Shown piece by piece: positions 1 through 5,531 of a stretch of 9,249 nt of DNA. The translations under genes and the position numbers were made by a program. The stretch comes from JBCBCP01 sp039178165 (lineage in GTDB: Bacteria; Pseudomonadota; Alphaproteobacteria; Rhodobacterales; Rhodobacteraceae). Position 1 is the stretch's first letter; each line of letters starts with the position of its first letter. The stretch covers positions 1-9,249 of the forward strand of contig JBCDFL010000132.1 in NCBI GenBank assembly GCA_039178165.1, in the 5' to 3' direction. Below the pieces are notes generated by a model. The model worked only from the letters and a program-made list of their open reading frames with translations. It was not told the DNA's origin and did not search any database.

Positions 1-693
1 CGCCGCTTTGCGCCCGCCGCGCGCGGCCGGGTCGATGCGGCCCGCACCCTGCGCCGGTCCATGCGCCAGGGCGGAGAGATGTCGCGCCTGGCCCTGCGGC
101 ACCCGCGCCAGCGCTGGCCGAACTTGGTCGTTCTGTGCGACATCTCCGGCTCGATGAGCCAGTACAGCCGGATCGTGCTGCATTTTCTGCATGCTGTATC
201 CAACGCCAAGGGGGCGGGCTGGGCCAAGGTGCACGCCTTCACCTTCGGCACGCGCTTGACGAACGTGACCCGCCATTTGGGCCAACGCGACGTGGACGCG
301 GCCCTCGCCGCCGCGGGGGCCGAGGCGCAGGATTGGGAGGGCGGCACGCGCATCGGCGAAAGCCTTGCCGCCTTCAACCGCGACTGGTCGCGCCGGGTAC
401 TGGGACAGGGCGCGGTGGTGCTGCTGATCACCGACGGGCTGGACCGCGGCGCGCCGGACGAGCTGGCCAAGCAGATCGAACGGCTGCATCTCAGCTGCCA
501 GCGGCTGATCTGGCTGAACCCCCTGCTGCGCTGGGCCGAATTTGCCCCCCGGGCGGCGGGCATCGCCGCCATGCTGCCCCATGTCGACGCCTTCCGCGCC
601 GGGCACTCCATCGCGTCCCTCGAAGAGCTGGCTGCCGCGATCTCCCGCCCGGACGATGTGGGCGAGCGGGACCGGCTTTTGGCGATGCTCTGA
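1..693 (+). CDS. CoxE-like VWA domain protein, 3' part (5' end outside window)
   Basis: The frame is open from base 1, so the gene starts upstream; 230 codons are visible, ending in TGA. Counting from the Met codon at base 61, the segment LVVLCDISGSMSQYSR contains a MIDAS metal-binding motif (D27, S29, S31). T96 in GGTRIGES and D125 in LLITDGLD fit the remaining MIDAS ligands. The basic stretch before it (visible codons 1-26) with a TLRRSMRQGGE segment resembles the linker preceding the VWA domain in CoxE-family proteins. CoxE-like VWA proteins usually work with a MoxR-type AAA+ ATPase in maturation or metal insertion of complexes such as molybdenum CO dehydrogenase or xanthine dehydrogenase-like enzymes. 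That partner would lie upstream and is not seen, so the target enzyme is unknown. The Met at base 61 is internal, since homologous sequence continues before it. Confidence 0.88.
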   Translation, partial: RRFAPAARGRVDAARTLRRSMRQGGEMSRLALRHPRQRWPNLVVLCDISGSMSQYSRIVLHFLHAVSNAKGAGWAKVHAFTFGTRLTNVTRHLGQRDVDAALAAAGAEAQDWEGGTRIGESLAAFNRDWSRRVLGQGAVVLLITDGLDRGAPDELAKQIERLHLSCQRLIWLNPLLRWAEFAPRAAGIAAMLPHVDAFRAGHSIASLEELAAAISRPDDVGERDRLLAML

Positions 694-699
694 GGGGCG

Positions 700-721
700 C
701 ATTTTCTTTAGGAAGAAAATG
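700..721. terminator. 9-bp palindrome just after the CoxE-like gene (terminator-like)
   Basis: CATTTTCTT (700-708) and AAGAAAATG (713-721) are perfect reverse complements around the loop TAGG, starting 6 nt after the TGA of the CoxE-like gene. The position fits a transcription terminator or 3'-end-stabilising hairpin. The stem is AT-rich, and on the plus strand it is followed by GGGG rather than a T-run, so it is not a textbook intrinsic terminator. A protein-binding palindrome is an alternative. Confidence 0.5.
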
Positions 722-786
722 GGGCCTTCGCTGCTGGCGGTGTGTTTGTGGAGAGGATGCCGGTTTCGGGTCTCACCAGGCCCAAA

Positions 787-951
787 TTGGTCCTGGATCC
801 CCCCCTCGCATGATCTTCGGCGTGACAGAGGCCATCGGTCCGCTCCAGTAAAATAGCCGTATCCCGCTGCGCGGGACCCTCGGCGATTTTCCTTGCCCGG
901 CCCGCTGTCCCCCGTCCCTTGGCGATCAAGCGAGGGCGGCTCCAGGACCAA
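787..951. repeat. Imperfect inverted repeat, arms 787-815 and 924-951
   Basis: The left arm, read on the minus strand, gives GATCATGCGAGGG followed by TCCAGGACCAA. The right arm, on the plus strand, gives GATCAAGCGAGGG followed by TCCAGGACCAA. The arms are 29 and 28 nt and differ by a few substitutions plus one indel in the G-run. Weaker similarity continues outward (CCAATTTGGGC versus CCAAAACGGGC). This looks like two inverted copies of one repeat unit around a 108-nt spacer, not a simple short terminator stem. Confidence 0.6.
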
Positions 952-954
952 AAC

Positions 955-1016
955 GGGCGCCTTTGCGAAGGCAAAGACGCCCAGTCGCAAGGCGCTTGTC
1001 TCGCAGAGACACGCGC
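955..1016. repeat. Tandem pair of strong hairpins
   Basis: Hairpin 1 (955-982) pairs GGGCG with CGCCC and CTTTGC with GCAAAG around a GAAG loop, with a single C/A mismatch. Hairpin 2 (992-1016) pairs GCGC with GCGC and TGTCTC with GAGACA around a GCA loop, with a single T/C mismatch. Both share the same design of a perfect inner 6-bp stem, one mismatch and a GC outer stem. They lie 9 nt apart. They may be part of a structured repeat or a bidirectional terminator for the converging genes. Confidence 0.55.
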
Positions 1017-1080
1017 AGCGACCTTGTTGCCAAGCTGGGAAGCGGCGGTTTCGTCCGCAAAGTCAAAAGTTCGGTCCTTG

Positions 1081-1105
1081 GGCCAAGAAGAGGGCACTTT
1101 TGGCC
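1081..1105. repeat. Hairpin with 8-bp stem
   Basis: GGCCAAGA (1081-1088) pairs with TTTTGGCC (1098-1105), counting one G-T wobble, around a 9-nt loop. It belongs to the same structured intergenic stretch. No T-run follows on either strand that would make it a clear intrinsic terminator. Confidence 0.4.
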
Positions 1106-1255
1106 GCGCCGGGTTCTCTGCTAAGCTGGGAGGAGGTGGTGCCGGCCTTAAAGCCACAGGGTCAGTGCCTGATCCGCGGCAAGCTGCGCAAACCCGTTTC
1201 GGTTAAGGCTGCTACTAGCGCCCCTAACGCGCCATCGCCCTTCGCTCGTCCCACC

Positions 1256-2122
1256 TTACCCGCCCGCGCGGTCCTCCAGCGCATCGGCGATGAGGCCCTC
1301 GAAATCGGCCTCCGTGCGCAGGGCGCCGACCGCGTCGGCTGTGACGGTTACGCCCCAGCGGGCCATTGCCTCGTAGCGGGGTTGGCGGTGGGCGAGGGCG
1401 CGGGCGTAGGTCCAGCGGATGAAGCTGTCGGGATCGACCGCCTCTTCGCGCGCGCCCGTCTCCGCCAAGTAGGCGGCCCAAGCGCCGGCGAGGAAGGCCG
1501 GCTGGTAGGCCATCGGCTTGGGCGCGGCATCGAAGCGGGCGATGAGCGATTGCGTATGGGCCGCGTCCCCCTTGATCCAGACCGGCAGGCACACTGCGCT
1601 AAGCGCGGTCATCAGGGGGTCGCTGGGATCATCGGGGTCGATCCACTCGCAGATCGACCCGCCCGTGTCGCAGATGAAGTGCGGATAGCCGTAGAGCGCC
1701 TCGGACCGGGTCGCGAAATGGGCGGTGTCGTGCAGCGCGGCGAGTTCGGCCTGGTGAAACTGCTCCTGCCGGGCGCGGTATTCGGCGATGGGCAGGCCGC
1801 CCTTGGCGGGATCGCCCGGCTTGCCCAGGTAGGTCGCAACGGGGCTGAGGTTTTCGAAGGTGATGTTGGAGCCGATATAGATGCTGTCCGACATCAAGAG
1901 GGCGCGCAGGAAGGGGACCTTCATCGCCTCCGCCTTAGCGTTATCGGTGATCCGCTCGCCCATATACCGCGTGCCGATGCGGTAATCGACGGAGTAGTGG
2001 AACCACGCGCCAGAGGTGCGCAGCATCGTCGCCATGTGGGTTTTGCCCAGGCCGGACATGCCGAAGACCATGATCCGTTTGCGGGGGGCGGCGCGCCAGG
2101 CGTGGGCATTGGGGTAGAGCAT
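1256..2122 (-). CDS. P-loop ATPase/kinase-like protein of unknown function
   Basis: This gene encodes 288 aa and ends in TAA. Near the N-terminus a hydrophobic strand leads into a clear Walker A motif, GMSGLGKT (residues 21-28). A hydrophobic strand ending in Asp, HFICDTGG (residues 148-154, D152), could serve as Walker B. The sequence between, with FHYSVDYRIGTRYMGE (41-56), would form the substrate-facing region in a kinase-like fold. No membrane segment, signal peptide or extra domain is visible. The start at 2122 is supported by GAGG 6 nt upstream. It is the last gene of the minus-strand run, 53 nt after the EamA gene. I recognise it as a P-loop NTPase, of a type annotated only as ATPase in Rhodobacterales; the substrate and pathway are unknown. 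Confidence 0.85.
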   Translation of the reverse strand: MLYPNAHAWRAAPRKRIMVFGMSGLGKTHMATMLRTSGAWFHYSVDYRIGTRYMGERITDNAKAEAMKVPFLRALLMSDSIYIGSNITFENLSPVATYLGKPGDPAKGGLPIAEYRARQEQFHQAELAALHDTAHFATRSEALYGYPHFICDTGGSICEWIDPDDPSDPLMTALSAVCLPVWIKGDAAHTQSLIARFDAAPKPMAYQPAFLAGAWAAYLAETGAREEAVDPDSFIRWTYARALAHRQPRYEAMARWGVTVTADAVGALRTEADFEGLIADALEDRAGG

Positions 2123-2175
2123 GGCGGGCCTCGTCGTGTCGCGGCCTTTCCTCTACGCCGGGGCCGCGCGGGGCG

Positions 2176-3081
2176 TCAACGCCTGAGGCGCGCCAGCGCG
2201 CGCCCGTCGAGGATCAGGAGGCCCAAGGCCAGCAGGGCAAAGCCCGCAAGGGCAACAGCGCCGAGCGTTTCGTCCCGGACCCAGGCGCCGAGCGTGATCG
2301 CGACGGGCGGGATCAGCAGCGTCACAAGCATCAGGTTGCCGCTGCCCGCCATGGCCAGGACGCGGTAGTAGAGCAGGTAGGCGCCCGCCGTCGCGACGAT
2401 GGCGTAGTAGCCGATGGCCAGCACGGTCTGGGGCTGCAGGGCGAAGCTCGGCACGCCCTCGAGCCCCAGGGCCAGGGGCACGGAGATCACGCTGGAGCCG
2501 GTCAGCATGCCCGCCGCGGCCACCTGCGGGGGCAGGCCCGACAGGTGCTTGCGCGCCCACACGCCGGCCAGCGCGTAGCTGATCGTGCCGGCGAGGATGG
2601 CGAGTTGGCCAAGGCTGCGGACATCGAAGCTGCGCACATTTTCCAGCCCGATGGCGGTGGCGACGCCGATGAAGCCCAGGGCCACGCCGATCCCTTTGCG
2701 CAGGCTGATCCGTTCGTCCGCGAAAAAGAGCGCGGCGGCGATGACGCCGAAGATCGCCGTCGCGGCGTTGAGGATGGAGGTCAGGCCGGTTTCCACGTGC
2801 AATTGGCCCCAGGCCATCAGGCCAAAAGGGATCATGTTGTTCAGAAGGCCCATGATCAGGAACGCGCCCCACAGTCGAGGACCCCGCGGGAGGGGCAGGC
2901 GCATCAGCGCCACGACGCCCCATAAGGCGAGCATCGCCCAGAAGGTGCGGTGCGCGACGGAGGTGAGAAATCCGACCTCGTCCAGCGCGATGCGGATCGA
3001 CAGGAAGGACGCGCCCCAGATCGCCCCGAGCAGCAGGAGTTCGGCCCAGGCGCGGCCGGTTAGGGAGGTTTGCGGCGTCAT
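2176..3081 (-). CDS. DMT superfamily (EamA) transporter, second of a tandem pair
   Basis: This 301-aa protein is almost wholly hydrophobic, with about ten predicted transmembrane helices in two EamA-type halves of five. The first half opens with LLLLGAIWGASFLSIRIAL (15-33) and includes the conserved pattern TSILNAATAIFGVIAAALFFADERI (101-125), the helix-4 and acidic-loop signature of EamA domains. The second half has the matching LVTLLIPPVAITLGAWVRDETL (252-273). It should sit in the inner membrane and move a small metabolite or drug; EamA sequences do not reveal the substrate. It starts 19 nt after the stop of the other EamA gene and is probably co-transcribed with it. I see no clear Shine-Dalgarno sequence before its ATG, which may mean translational coupling. 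Confidence 0.92.
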   Translation of the reverse strand: MTPQTSLTGRAWAELLLLGAIWGASFLSIRIALDEVGFLTSVAHRTFWAMLALWGVVALMRLPLPRGPRLWGAFLIMGLLNNMIPFGLMAWGQLHVETGLTSILNAATAIFGVIAAALFFADERISLRKGIGVALGFIGVATAIGLENVRSFDVRSLGQLAILAGTISYALAGVWARKHLSGLPPQVAAAGMLTGSSVISVPLALGLEGVPSFALQPQTVLAIGYYAIVATAGAYLLYYRVLAMAGSGNLMLVTLLIPPVAITLGAWVRDETLGAVALAGFALLALGLLILDGRALARLRR

Positions 3082-3100
3082 GGCGGGAAGGTGGCTCTGA

Positions 3101-3988
3101 TTACGCCCCGGCGCGACCCGGTTCTTGCGGCTTGGCCCGCGTCTCCGTCCAGATGTTGAGGTAATTGCCGGCGAAGATCACCAGCGCGCCGACGAAGACC
3201 CAGATATCCAGCGCCTCTTTGTAGAGCAGCATGCCGATGATCGCGATGGTCGGGAGGCGCGCGAAGTCGAGGGGCACAACGACCGTGGCCGGAGCCAGGG
3301 ACAGGGCGGTCGTGAGGCAGAAATGTGCGGTGAGGCCCGCAAGGCCGATCAGCACAACCCAGGGCAGGGTGCGCGCGTCCGGCAGGGCGACATCGCCGTC
3401 GTAGCCCGCCGCGATGAGGCCGAGGACGACCTGGATCACCGTCAGCCAGAAGAGGATCTGCGCGATGCTTTGGTCGCGCGTCAGCTTCTTGGTCAGCATG
3501 ATCGTGATGGCGAAGAAGATGGCAGATGTGGCGGCGGTGATGACGCCCGTGTTGACGCCGACGACGTCCGGGCGTGCGACGATCAGGATGCCGGCAAAGC
3601 CCATCAGCGCGGCGATTGCACGGATGGCCGTGAGCCGCTCGCCCAGGATCAGAGGGCTGAGGACGATCACCCAGATGGGCGAGGTGAACTCCAGCGCGAA
3701 GACCTGCGCCAGCGGGATCAGAGTGACCGCATAGAACCACAGGTTCTGGCCGGTGAAATGCGCCGCGTTGCGCACCAGGTGGGTGCCGAAGCGCGCGGTC
3801 GAGACCTCGCCCCAGCGGCGGAAGGCAGTGATGGCGGCGCAGACGATGAGGACCCCCACGACGGAGCGATACATCATGATCTCGAACGTATCGAGGGCGT
3901 CGGCAACCTCGCGCCCGGCCACCGCCATGGCCGAGAAGGAGGCGATGGCCCCGGTCATCCAGAGGGCGGCTTGGGTCAAGTTCGACAT
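3101..3988 (-). CDS. DMT superfamily (EamA) transporter, first of a tandem pair
   Basis: This 295-aa inner-membrane protein has about ten predicted helices in two EamA repeats. The signature ALEFTSPIWVIVLSPLILGERLT (98-120) is the first-half equivalent of the conserved EamA helix 4 and acidic loop. The second-half counterpart is VVVPLDFARLPTIAIIGMLLYKEAL (236-260). It is clearly diverged from its downstream neighbour: the helix-4 signatures differ (FTSPIW here, ILNAAT there). The two are therefore more likely separate transporters, or partners, than a fresh duplication. The start at 3988 has AAGG about 10 nt upstream, and the gene begins 27 nt after the stop of the YdcF-like gene. The substrate cannot be read from the sequence. 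The C-terminus is a charged cytoplasmic tail. Confidence 0.92.
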   Translation of the reverse strand: MSNLTQAALWMTGAIASFSAMAVAGREVADALDTFEIMMYRSVVGVLIVCAAITAFRRWGEVSTARFGTHLVRNAAHFTGQNLWFYAVTLIPLAQVFALEFTSPIWVIVLSPLILGERLTAIRAIAALMGFAGILIVARPDVVGVNTGVITAATSAIFFAITIMLTKKLTRDQSIAQILFWLTVIQVVLGLIAAGYDGDVALPDARTLPWVVLIGLAGLTAHFCLTTALSLAPATVVVPLDFARLPTIAIIGMLLYKEALDIWVFVGALVIFAGNYLNIWTETRAKPQEPGRAGA

Positions 3989-4015
3989 GGCTCTGCCTTG
4001 CGCCTGCCGCGCGTC

Positions 4016-4648
4016 TTAGTCAAGCCAGCGCTCGGGCGCGCCGGGCAGCGCGCTGAAGGCGGCGGCGCGGGCGGCGTTGAACCACAGCGCGAGCGCCTCG
4101 CGCATCAGGATGGGGCGGGCGGGGCGGCGGACGGGCTCGGACATCACCAGCGTGATGCTTGGCTGCGGCAAGCGCAGCTGCCAGGCGGCCCAACGCAGGG
4201 AGGCGCCGGCGCGGGGCAAATGGAAGGCTTCTGTGACGACGATCAGCCGCTCGGTCCGCGGGGCAAGTTGCAGCGCGTAGAGCATGTTTTGCAGGGTCGA
4301 GTGGGAGCGTGTTTCGCGCAAGGCGGCGCTGCCGGGCAGGCCGAGCGCGATGGCGTGCTGGGCCATGACGTCGCCGGCGCGGGTGCCATCCTGGGCGCGG
4401 GTGCCGCCGGTGAAGACGACCAGCGGGGTCTGCGTGGCCGCCTGCGCCGCGACGCAGGCCTCGATGCGGGTGCGGACGGGGCCGGGCAGGGTGCCGTCCG
4501 GCGCGAGCCCGCCGCCCAAGCAGAGGATCGCGTCGGCTTTTTCTAGCTCTCGGGGCGCGGGCCAGGTGAAGGTCCAGGCGCAGACGGCTAGCATTGTGAG
4601 GGCATAGAGCGTGGCGGCGGTCAGCGCCGCACGGGCCAGCGCGCGCAT
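4016..4648 (-). CDS. YdcF/SanA-like (DUF218) envelope protein
   Basis: This 210-aa protein has one N-terminal membrane segment (about residues 7-29), which leaves the DUF218 domain anchored at the inner membrane, probably facing the periplasm. Domain hallmarks are ADAILCLGGG (38-47) as the first strand, VVFTGG (77-82), SHSTLQNM (115-122) in the place of the family's usual S-x-T-x-E-N motif, and VVTEAFHLPRA (137-147), which matches the usual VTSxxHxxRA. The motif carries Gln120 where Glu is commoner. Family members such as SanA and ElyC are linked to cell-envelope integrity and vancomycin sensitivity, but the biochemical activity is unsettled. Its ATG directly abuts the TGA of the DJ-1-family gene with no gap, which points to translational coupling. 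Confidence 0.9.
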   Translation of the reverse strand: MRALARAALTAATLYALTMLAVCAWTFTWPAPRELEKADAILCLGGGLAPDGTLPGPVRTRIEACVAAQAATQTPLVVFTGGTRAQDGTRAGDVMAQHAIALGLPGSAALRETRSHSTLQNMLYALQLAPRTERLIVVTEAFHLPRAGASLRWAAWQLRLPQPSITLVMSEPVRRPARPILMREALALWFNAARAAAFSALPGAPERWLD

Positions 4649-5257
4649 TCAGTCCAGGCCGTGGGTGGCGGCGAACGGGTCGTGCGCCGCGTCGCGGTGC
4701 CAGGTATATTCGGCCCAGCTGGCGACCCGCTCGGCCGTTTGCGCCCCGTGCAGGTGGGCGATGACGGCGAGGCTCATATCCATGCCCGCCGACACGCCCG
4801 AAGACGTCCAGATCGGTCCGTCCTCGACCCAGCGGGCCTGGGCCTGCCAGTGGACCTTCGGGTAGGCGGGGGTGAGGCGCGCGAAGGCCAGCTTGTTCGT
4901 CGTGGCGCGGCGCCCGTCCAGAAGGCCCGCTAATGCCAGAAGGATGCTGCCGGTGCAGACGCTGAGCGTCAGGTCGGCCCGCTCGCTGGCGCCGCGCAGC
5001 CAGTCGAGTAGGGGTGGGTTGTCCTTTTCCGCCCGCGTACCGCTGCCGCCGGGGATCAAAAGGATATCGAAGCTAGGGGCGTCCGCGAGGGTGACCTCTG
5101 CGTGGGCGGCGACCTTTTGGTTGCTCGGCACAGGGCCGGTGGTTTCGGCAATGAGGGTTAGGTCGAAGTGGTCCGGCAGGAGGCCGAACATCTCGAGCGG
5201 GCCGAAGAGGTCGAGGAGCTCGAAATCGGGGAAGAGAAGGGCGCCGATGGTTTTCAT
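4649..5257 (-). CDS. DJ-1/PfpI family protein, isonitrile hydratase-like
   Basis: This 202-aa protein has a single DJ-1/PfpI (class I glutamine amidotransferase-like) domain. The nucleophile elbow LSVCTGSILLALAGLLDG places Cys101 and Thr102 in the same register as the catalytic Cys101-Thr102 known from Pseudomonas isonitrile hydratase (InhA). An acidic residue in FELLDLFGPLE (D16) matches that enzyme's N-terminal Asp. The following GRRATTNKLAF segment is also typical of this subgroup. GlxA-type regulators share the domain but add a C-terminal AraC helix-turn-helix, which is absent here, so this is the free-standing enzyme form. The real substrate may differ. It is the first gene of the minus-strand run. 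I see no obvious Shine-Dalgarno sequence; a 7-bp inverted repeat lies 15-35 nt before the ATG. Confidence 0.88.
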   Translation of the reverse strand: MKTIGALLFPDFELLDLFGPLEMFGLLPDHFDLTLIAETTGPVPSNQKVAAHAEVTLADAPSFDILLIPGGSGTRAEKDNPPLLDWLRGASERADLTLSVCTGSILLALAGLLDGRRATTNKLAFARLTPAYPKVHWQAQARWVEDGPIWTSSGVSAGMDMSLAVIAHLHGAQTAERVASWAEYTWHRDAAHDPFAATHGLD

Positions 5258-5271
5258 GTTGAGTCTGTGCG

Positions 5272-5292
5272 CGGAAAGTTTGGCGCTTTCCG
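5272..5292. promoter_or_regulatory. 7-bp inverted repeat upstream of the DJ-1-family gene
   Basis: CGGAAAG (5272-5278) and CTTTCCG (5286-5292) are perfect reverse complements separated by 7 nt. They end 14 nt before the start codon of the minus-strand DJ-1-family gene. The spacing would suit a dimeric repressor operator or a leader hairpin near the ribosome-binding region. A chance palindrome cannot be excluded. Confidence 0.3.
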
Positions 5293-5355
5293 GTGCATAT
5301 TCTTAGTGAAAAAACGCGGGGTCATGGCCGTGCGCTTCGCGCGCTCGAGGCACAC

Positions 5356-5407
5356 ACTCTCCCCCGGACCAGCGTGCGCTTTGGCGCGCGCGTGGCTCCG
5401 GCAGAGT
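5356..5407. repeat. Long imperfect hairpin
   Basis: The nested pairs are ACTCT/AGAGT (5356-5360 with 5403-5407), CCGGA/TCCGG (5364-5368 with 5397-5401), CCA/TGG (5369-5371 with 5393-5395) and GCGC/GCGC (5376-5379 with 5384-5387) around a TTTG loop. Only small bulges interrupt them. The near-continuous pairing over 52 nt, in DNA that encodes nothing recognisable, suggests a structured repeat element. It shares the word CTCCCCCGGA (5359-5368) with the guaA-end element at 5490-5499. Confidence 0.5.
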
Positions 5408-5431
5408 ATCGCGGGACGCGATGCGCGATAG

Positions 5432-5469
5432 GGAACGATTGCCGCCGAAGGCGGACTTGGTTGCGCTCC
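5432..5469. repeat. Half copy of the guaA-end structured element
   Basis: This 38-nt segment matches 5497-5534 at 31 of 38 positions without gaps. Both include GATTGCC and a 5-bp hairpin with a GAA loop: CCGCC-GAA-GGCGG here, CCGGC-GAA-GCCGG in the other. Two of the seven differences are the two halves of one base pair in that stem, so pairing is kept. The left half of the full element (outer stem arm and first hairpin arm) is not present upstream, so this is a truncated or diverged copy. Confidence 0.65.
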
Positions 5470-5473
5470 GCGC

Positions 5474-5531
5474 GTGAAACCATCAATCGCTCCCCCGGAG
5501 CGATTGCCGGCGAAGCCGGTCATGGTTTCAC
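5474..5531. repeat. 58-nt perfect three-way-junction palindrome overlapping the guaA stop codon
   Basis: The outer stem is GTGAAACCAT (5474-5483) with ATGGTTTCAC (5522-5531), 10 perfect base pairs. Inside it are two perfect hairpins: CAATCGCTCC/GGAGCGATTG (5484-5493 with 5497-5506, loop CCC) and CCGGC/GCCGG (5507-5511 with 5515-5519, loop GAA). Fifty of 58 bases are paired. The guaA stop codon (5528-5530, minus strand) lies inside the outer stem. There is no T-run, so it is not a standard intrinsic terminator. A REP/BIME-like element, an mRNA 3'-end stabiliser or a non-autonomous mobile repeat are the options. Confidence 0.7.

Larger units (their letters stand above)
722..1255. other. Gene-free structured intergenic stretch
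   Basis: No reading frame here has a recognisable domain or a Shine-Dalgarno-supported start. The frames that stay open on both strands are low-complexity and mirror each other. The stretch instead holds an inverted repeat (787-815 with 924-951) and several perfect or near-perfect hairpins: TCCCGC/GCGGGA at 862-876, and stems at 955-982, 992-1016 and 1081-1105. It lies between the 3' ends of two converging genes, the CoxE-like gene (+) and the P-loop ATPase gene (-). The likeliest reading is one or more copies of a dispersed intergenic repeat, possibly acting in bidirectional termination. Confidence 0.6.
5258..5473. other. Gene-free, palindrome-rich interval between guaA and the DJ-1-family gene
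   Basis: No supported gene is present. The open frames across it have no domain and simply read through repeats. From the DJ-1-gene side it contains a 7-bp inverted repeat (5272-5292), a short GC hairpin with a TTC loop (5330-5344), a long imperfect hairpin (5356-5407), a perfect ATCGCG/CGCGAT hairpin (5408-5422) and a half copy of the element found at the guaA stop (5432-5469). Any promoter for the DJ-1 operon must lie here, unless guaA transcription reads through. I cannot identify a convincing promoter. Confidence 0.6.

Noticed and set aside
708..1157. 149-codon minus-strand frame in the first gene-free stretch
   Set aside because: Its sequence is a direct reading of the inverted repeat and hairpins, is mirrored by an open plus-strand frame, and has no domain or Shine-Dalgarno support. 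It is better explained as an intergenic repeat.
893..2368. 491-codon open frame on the plus strand
   Set aside because: From 1256 on it is antisense to the P-loop ATPase gene and the end of the EamA gene, both with clear family features. Its product is low-complexity and Arg/Gly/Ala-rich, typical of an antisense frame in GC-rich DNA.
3125..4546. 473-codon open frame on the plus strand
   Set aside because: It is antisense to the EamA and YdcF-like genes. The product is rich in D, G, R, Q and E without any domain, as expected from the complementary strand of membrane-protein genes.
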